This document shows positions 61,085-64,000 of a DNA stretch of 64,000 nt, one piece after another. Below the pieces are notes generated by a model. That model saw only the letters and a list, made by a program, of their open reading frames with translations. It searched no databases and was not told the DNA's origin. Position numbers and translations under genes: made by a program. Within the stretch, counting starts at the first letter, position 1. Each line of letters opens with the position of its first letter. The stretch comes from Candidatus Bathyarchaeota archaeon A05DMB-5 (lineage in GTDB: Archaea > Thermoproteota > Bathyarchaeia > Bathyarchaeales > Bathycorpusculaceae), in assembly GCA_019685655.1 (NCBI GenBank), contig JABFQP010000001.1, forward strand, positions 62,001-126,000, in the 5' to 3' direction.

Positions 61085-61966
61085 ATGGAAAAACCAGAGC
61101 TTCTGGATACGTGGCGAGATTTCTCTGATTACTGGAGCCAAGCATGTTCCAAAAGCGTAGATAAGCAAATCGCATTATGGCGTAGTATTTACATGAAAAA
61201 GTATCCAGAATTGCTAAGCAAACAATTACAAACTTATGAGGAAGACGGGTTAAATTGGAAGGAAATAGCTAAGAAAATCTTTCCTTCATTTTCAAGCCGT
61301 TTTACGCTTATGCAAAAGGCGAGAAACAATATCATCCGCATATACAAGTCCATTTACTCGAAAGCCGCTGAAACTTTGACGCTTCATTTCAACATAACTT
61401 TCGTTGTTTATGTTGGCATCGGGTGTGGCGCTGGGTGGGCAACAACCTACAAGGAGCAACCAGCAATATTGCTCGGATTAGAAAACATCGCAGAAGAAAA
61501 GTGGCATACCAAACAAAAACTCGAAGGCTTAATTTCTCATGAAATTGGGCATCTTGCTCATATGAATTGGCGAGGAGAGTGGCAAATGTTTGAAAGGGCA
61601 GAAAAAGACCCGTTGTTCCAGCTTTACAGTGAAGGATTTGCTCAGAGATGCGAACACATAATTTTGGGAAAAGAAATTTGGCACTTAGCAGAAGATAAGA
61701 AATGGCTTCCTTGGTGCAAACGACATGAAAGTTGGCTAGCTAAAGAATTTCTTAAACGAATCGAAAATCAAATGGCAGTGGAAGACTTTTTTGGTTCATG
61801 GTTCAGCATTCAAGGTAGAAAGCAAACTGGATATTTTCTAGGCCACGAATTCATTCGCGTGTTAGAAGAAAATCGCAGTCTGAGGAAAATCGCAATTCTG
61901 AAAGCAGAGGATATCAGAAAACTCGGAATACGGTATCTGAATGCCTCAACGACAAAAAACCTTTGA
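61085..61966 (+). CDS. Zinc metallopeptidase-like protein (HEIGH)
   Basis: 293 residues without signal peptide. The gluzincin motif HEIGH is at residues 152-156, with a downstream acidic residue in YSEGFAQ (E183) as likely third ligand. The N-terminal 100 residues are helical and charged. Similar to DUF2268-type putative peptidases, but the family is not certain. Possible substrate unknown. Confidence 0.7.
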   Translation: MEKPELLDTWRDFSDYWSQACSKSVDKQIALWRSIYMKKYPELLSKQLQTYEEDGLNWKEIAKKIFPSFSSRFTLMQKARNNIIRIYKSIYSKAAETLTLHFNITFVVYVGIGCGAGWATTYKEQPAILLGLENIAEEKWHTKQKLEGLISHEIGHLAHMNWRGEWQMFERAEKDPLFQLYSEGFAQRCEHIILGKEIWHLAEDKKWLPWCKRHESWLAKEFLKRIENQMAVEDFFGSWFSIQGRKQTGYFLGHEFIRVLEENRSLRKIAILKAEDIRKLGIRYLNASTTKNL

Positions 61967-62053
61967 ATGAGAGAACGAAGTATTTCACGGAGAACATCAA
62001 CAATAAAGGTTAAATATTGCTTTAAATAGAAAAAGAGGCTACGAGGAGTCTTT

Positions 62054-62275
62054 ATGGTTGATTTAGAATTAGCTGTAGCCCCAATGCACAGATTATGTAA
62101 AAAGGCAGGAGCCGACCGCGTAAGCGAAGCAGCAGCAAAAGCCTTAGCCAAAGCGTTAGACGAGATTGGCGTGAAAATCGCCAAAGAAGCACTGGATTTT
62201 GCAATGCATGCTGGAAGAAAAACCATAAAAGCTGAAGACATTGAAATCGCCGCCAAAAAAGTTATGGGCAAATAA
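62054..62275 (+). CDS. Archaeal histone
   Basis: 73 residues, one histone fold. [26 protein letters not shown], then [31 protein letters not shown] with the helix-3 DNA-binding end. It wraps DNA in nucleosome-like multimers. AT-rich 5' region with TTAAATATTGCTTTAAATAG at about 62012 may be its promoter. A GAGG precedes the ATG. Confidence 0.96.
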   Translation: MVDLELAVAPMHRLCKKAGADRVSEAAAKALAKALDEIGVKIAKEALDFAMHAGRKTIKAEDIEIAAKKVMGK

Positions 62276-62455
62276 TCTTTCATTTCCGCAATATCCCTCT
62301 TCTTTTTCAAACTTTTAGAGTGCACCATTTTTTCGATGAGCGCCATCTGCTGTTCTAAAAAGATAAACGCAAAGTTGAAATAACACGGAACGATTAAACG
62401 TAGAAAACCTAAAGAACCACGAAGCGACCTTTCAGTTATTGGAAGTTGATTAGTA

Positions 62456-62791
62456 ATGGGCGGTAAGAAAAAGCTCAGCTTAAAACAGATGGAACGTACA
62501 CAAGCGAAGAAGGACGAGGAAGAGAAAGAGAAGAAAGAAAAGAAAAAGGAAAAGGCAGGACCACCGAAAGAAAGAAAACCTCTCGCAATATCAGTTCCAG
62601 ACGTGAAAAATGAGAAGATTGTTGGAGAATTAAAAAAGATGCCTGTCTTAACGCCTTATGCCGTGGCTACACGCTTTAACATAAGAATAAGCGTAGCGAA
62701 GGATTTTCTCGAGCAACTCGAAGAAGAAGGCGTTGTGCAGCGGGTTTCGGGAAACCACACGATAAAAATATACAAGCCAGTAGCAGATTAA
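62456..62791 (+). CDS. rps25e: Ribosomal protein eS25
   Basis: 111 residues: a lysine/glutamate-rich N-terminus (about 1-48) followed by the winged-helix core KKMPVLTPYAVATRFNIRISVAKDFLEQL (residues 61-89). eS25 is found in eukaryotes and in TACK/Asgard archaea but not in Euryarchaeota, which supports the lineage suggestion. Upstream spacer of 180 bases holds no recognisable gene. Confidence 0.93.
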   Translation: MGGKKKLSLKQMERTQAKKDEEEKEKKEKKKEKAGPPKERKPLAISVPDVKNEKIVGELKKMPVLTPYAVATRFNIRISVAKDFLEQLEEEGVVQRVSGNHTIKIYKPVAD

Positions 62792-62848
62792 CTAGCCTAT
62801 AGCTTCACTTTTTATTTCATAATCCATTGTAGAGGTTCAGAACCTTAA

Positions 62849-63328
62849 TTGAGCTTTCCAGAGAGAATCTACACCAAAGAAGAAGTTAAAAAAGCCAAAG
62901 AACTCGTTGACAAGGGACATAAACACTGCTTAACAGTCAAAGGAAGTCAGCAATTCAAACAAAAAGTCGCACAAGCACTCGAACTTATCAAAACTGCTGG
63001 TTACTATGATTTTTTCAGAACTTACATTAACAAGATAACAGAGATTGACGGTTTAACACAGTTACGCGAGTCAGAGGCTGCAATTTGGGCAAATAAGTAT
63101 GCAGTCGAAAACACAGTAGACGCTGCCAGTCTTTTCATACAGAAAGCTAATCACATGAAAGAGTATCTTGAGGGCAAACTATACTATGGAGGAACCGCAG
63201 AAAAGCGCTCTGTTGAAAAACGCATTAAATTTCTCAAAGTTTTGAAACAAAAAACACAGAAAAACGAGATAAAAGAAGAATGCGAGAGACTCCTAAAATT
63301 CTGGAGCGAAAGCTCTCTAGTTTACTAG
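62849..63328 (+). CDS. Uncharacterised helical protein
   Basis: 159 residues, not recognised. Mostly helical and basic: YTKEEVKKAKELVDKGHKHCL, GSQQFKQKVAQALELIKTAGYYDFF, and FLKVLKQKTQKNEIKEECERLLKFW at the C-terminus. TTG start. It overlaps the convergent cyclophilin-like gene by 12 bases. Confidence 0.65.
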   Translation: MSFPERIYTKEEVKKAKELVDKGHKHCLTVKGSQQFKQKVAQALELIKTAGYYDFFRTYINKITEIDGLTQLRESEAAIWANKYAVENTVDAASLFIQKANHMKEYLEGKLYYGGTAEKRSVEKRIKFLKVLKQKTQKNEIKEECERLLKFWSESSLVY

Positions 63329-63706
63329 AAGCTCAACTCTGATTTTTGTTCCACTTTTTACTTGTTCAAAAATTTCCAAGTTTTTAATGACTTTTCCCAA
63401 CACATTTACTGGACTATAAGGTTGCGAAGTTCCAAAAAATATGCATACGGCGCTTCCCATAGGCCAGAATGCTATTGTTCCCTTTTCCACTGTACCTTTG
63501 GCTTTTTCTTCTCCCATTTTGATTGGTGTTTCGAAGTACACTTCTTCTTTCCATAAGGCTGCTCTGCCTTCTATTGGAAGTTTCCTTACTATCATGTCTA
63601 CTGTTCTTGGCGCTAGAAAACGTACGAGTTCACCCTCTGCCTCTCCAAGTTCTTCAATTACGAACTTTATTTTTACGCGTGAAATTTCTGCTGTTTCACC
63701 GCTCAT
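63317..63706 (-). CDS. Cyclophilin-like fold protein (COG2164/DUF369 type)
   Basis: 129 residues: KIKFVIEELGEAEGELVRFLAPRTV, ALWKEEVYFETPIKMGEE, GTIAFWPMGSAVCIFFGTSQP and PVNVLGKVIKNLEIF. The fold resembles a small cyclophilin, but peptidyl-prolyl isomerase residues are not conserved. It overlaps the end of the upstream GTPase gene by four bases. Confidence 0.82.
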   Translation of the reverse strand: MSGETAEISRVKIKFVIEELGEAEGELVRFLAPRTVDMIVRKLPIEGRAALWKEEVYFETPIKMGEEKAKGTVEKGTIAFWPMGSAVCIFFGTSQPYSPVNVLGKVIKNLEIFEQVKSGTKIRVELLVN

Positions 63707-64000
63707 TTTTTACCAGTCCTTTGAATGAACTCTGTCAAAATTTGTTCTAGCGAAATTGGTCCAAGAACCTTAAGTTCGTATTTCACTCTTACGGTCGGCT
63801 TGTTTATAGTCATTACTCTTCTTAAATCAATCGGCGTGCCAATCACGACCACATCGCATGGAGTTTTGTCAATTGTTTCTTTGAGTTCTGCTATTTGCTT
63901 TCCACCGTAACCCAACGCTGGAAGAATTGCTCCTAAATGCGCATATTTCTTGTAGGCTTCTTTTATTGAACCCACCGCGTATGGTTTCGGGTCAACGAGT
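63703..64000 (-). CDS. Cyclic 2,3-diphosphoglycerate synthetase-like GTPase, C-terminal part
   Basis: Only the last 98 or so residues are in the window; the frame runs open through base 64000. The end carries LVDPKPYAVGSIKEAYKKY, GAILPALGYGGKQIAELKETI and the conserved VVVIGTPIDLRRVM with KPTVRVKYEL. This fits the archaeal GTPase family that includes cyclic-2,3-diphosphoglycerate synthetases. The GTP-binding domain lies beyond the edge, so function rests on the C-terminal blocks only. Confidence 0.75.
   Translation of the reverse strand, partial: LVDPKPYAVGSIKEAYKKYAHLGAILPALGYGGKQIAELKETIDKTPCDVVVIGTPIDLRRVMTINKPTVRVKYELKVLGPISLEQILTEFIQRTGKK

Noticed and set aside
1-64000. CRISPR arrays, insertion sequences or prophage
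   Set aside because: No regularly spaced repeats, transposase motifs or phage structural genes were seen in any part of the window.

Overview
The window is a gene-dense stretch of archaeal chromosome with roughly 75 protein genes and short intergenic gaps. Many genes start with TTG or GTG behind GGTGA-type ribosome binding sites. I could not recognise any tRNA, rRNA, CRISPR array, insertion sequence or phage gene. The gene set is typical of the TACK side of the Archaea: an archaeal histone, Cdc48, FEN-1, eS1/S3Ae, uS15, eS17, eS25, EF-1beta, a 20S proteasome beta subunit, KEOPS subunits Kae1, Bud32 and Pcc1, Trm5, FAU-1 and an RPC34-like protein with an iron-sulfur motif. Together with the Hdr/Kor block this resembles Bathyarchaeia (the former MCG group), but that placement is inference from gene content, not phylogeny.

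Layout. 1-4.7 kb: Cdc48 (cut by the window edge), EF-1beta with a zinc-ribbon protein, FEN-1 and TrpB2. 4.7-12.2 kb: a DUF3786 protein, Pcm, GlmS, a methionine synthase split over two overlapping genes, an HTH protein fused to an S-layer-like domain, a GNAT enzyme and a DUF371 protein. 12.2-19.5 kb: RNA metabolism (Trm5, FAU-1, RtcA), SurE, acylphosphatase and the ATP-pyrophosphatase subunit of GMP synthetase. 19.7-25.8 kb: an RHH regulator with a palindrome at its promoter, a membrane pyrophosphatase of the K+-independent type, PyrF, a B3/4-domain protein, a broken EamA transporter and an HTH regulator. 25.8-30.9 kb: DUF72, family-4 uracil-DNA glycosylase, DUF3795, a metallophosphoesterase, DUF47/PhoU-like, MoaE and a DapB-like dehydrogenase.

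31.0-37.7 kb is the most striking block. It is one tight operon coding for an HdrC/GltD-like flavoprotein, an HdrA-MvhD fusion and a four-subunit 2-oxoacid (2-oxoglutarate type) ferredoxin oxidoreductase (KorDABC). No HdrB and no hydrogenase are nearby. The arrangement suggests that electrons from oxoacid oxidation pass through a bifurcating or confurcating HdrA flavin to or from NAD(P)(H).

37.7-44.8 kb is a 7-kb co-directional block for translation and tRNA modification: Kae1, Bud32, a VOC protein, RdgB, uS15, a GAN/RecJ-like nuclease, Pcc1, SerRS and eS1. 44.8-50.6 kb: the RPC34-like factor, FtsJ/RlmE, DUF4152, a SpoIIM-like membrane protein, NadC, a glycosyltransferase, AMMECR1 and a proteasome beta subunit that has Ala where the catalytic Thr1 should be. 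51-60 kb: MGMT, NadM, SAM hydrolase, an ECF-like membrane protein, CofE (pointing to coenzyme F420), a MoaD-like protein, and a glycerate kinase / hydroxypyruvate reductase / aminotransferase group that could link serine to 2-phosphoglycerate. 59-64 kb: eS17 with an acidic tail, TatD, a HEIGH metallopeptidase, histone, eS25, a cyclophilin-like protein and the C-terminus of a cyclic-2,3-diphosphoglycerate-synthetase-like GTPase cut by the window edge.
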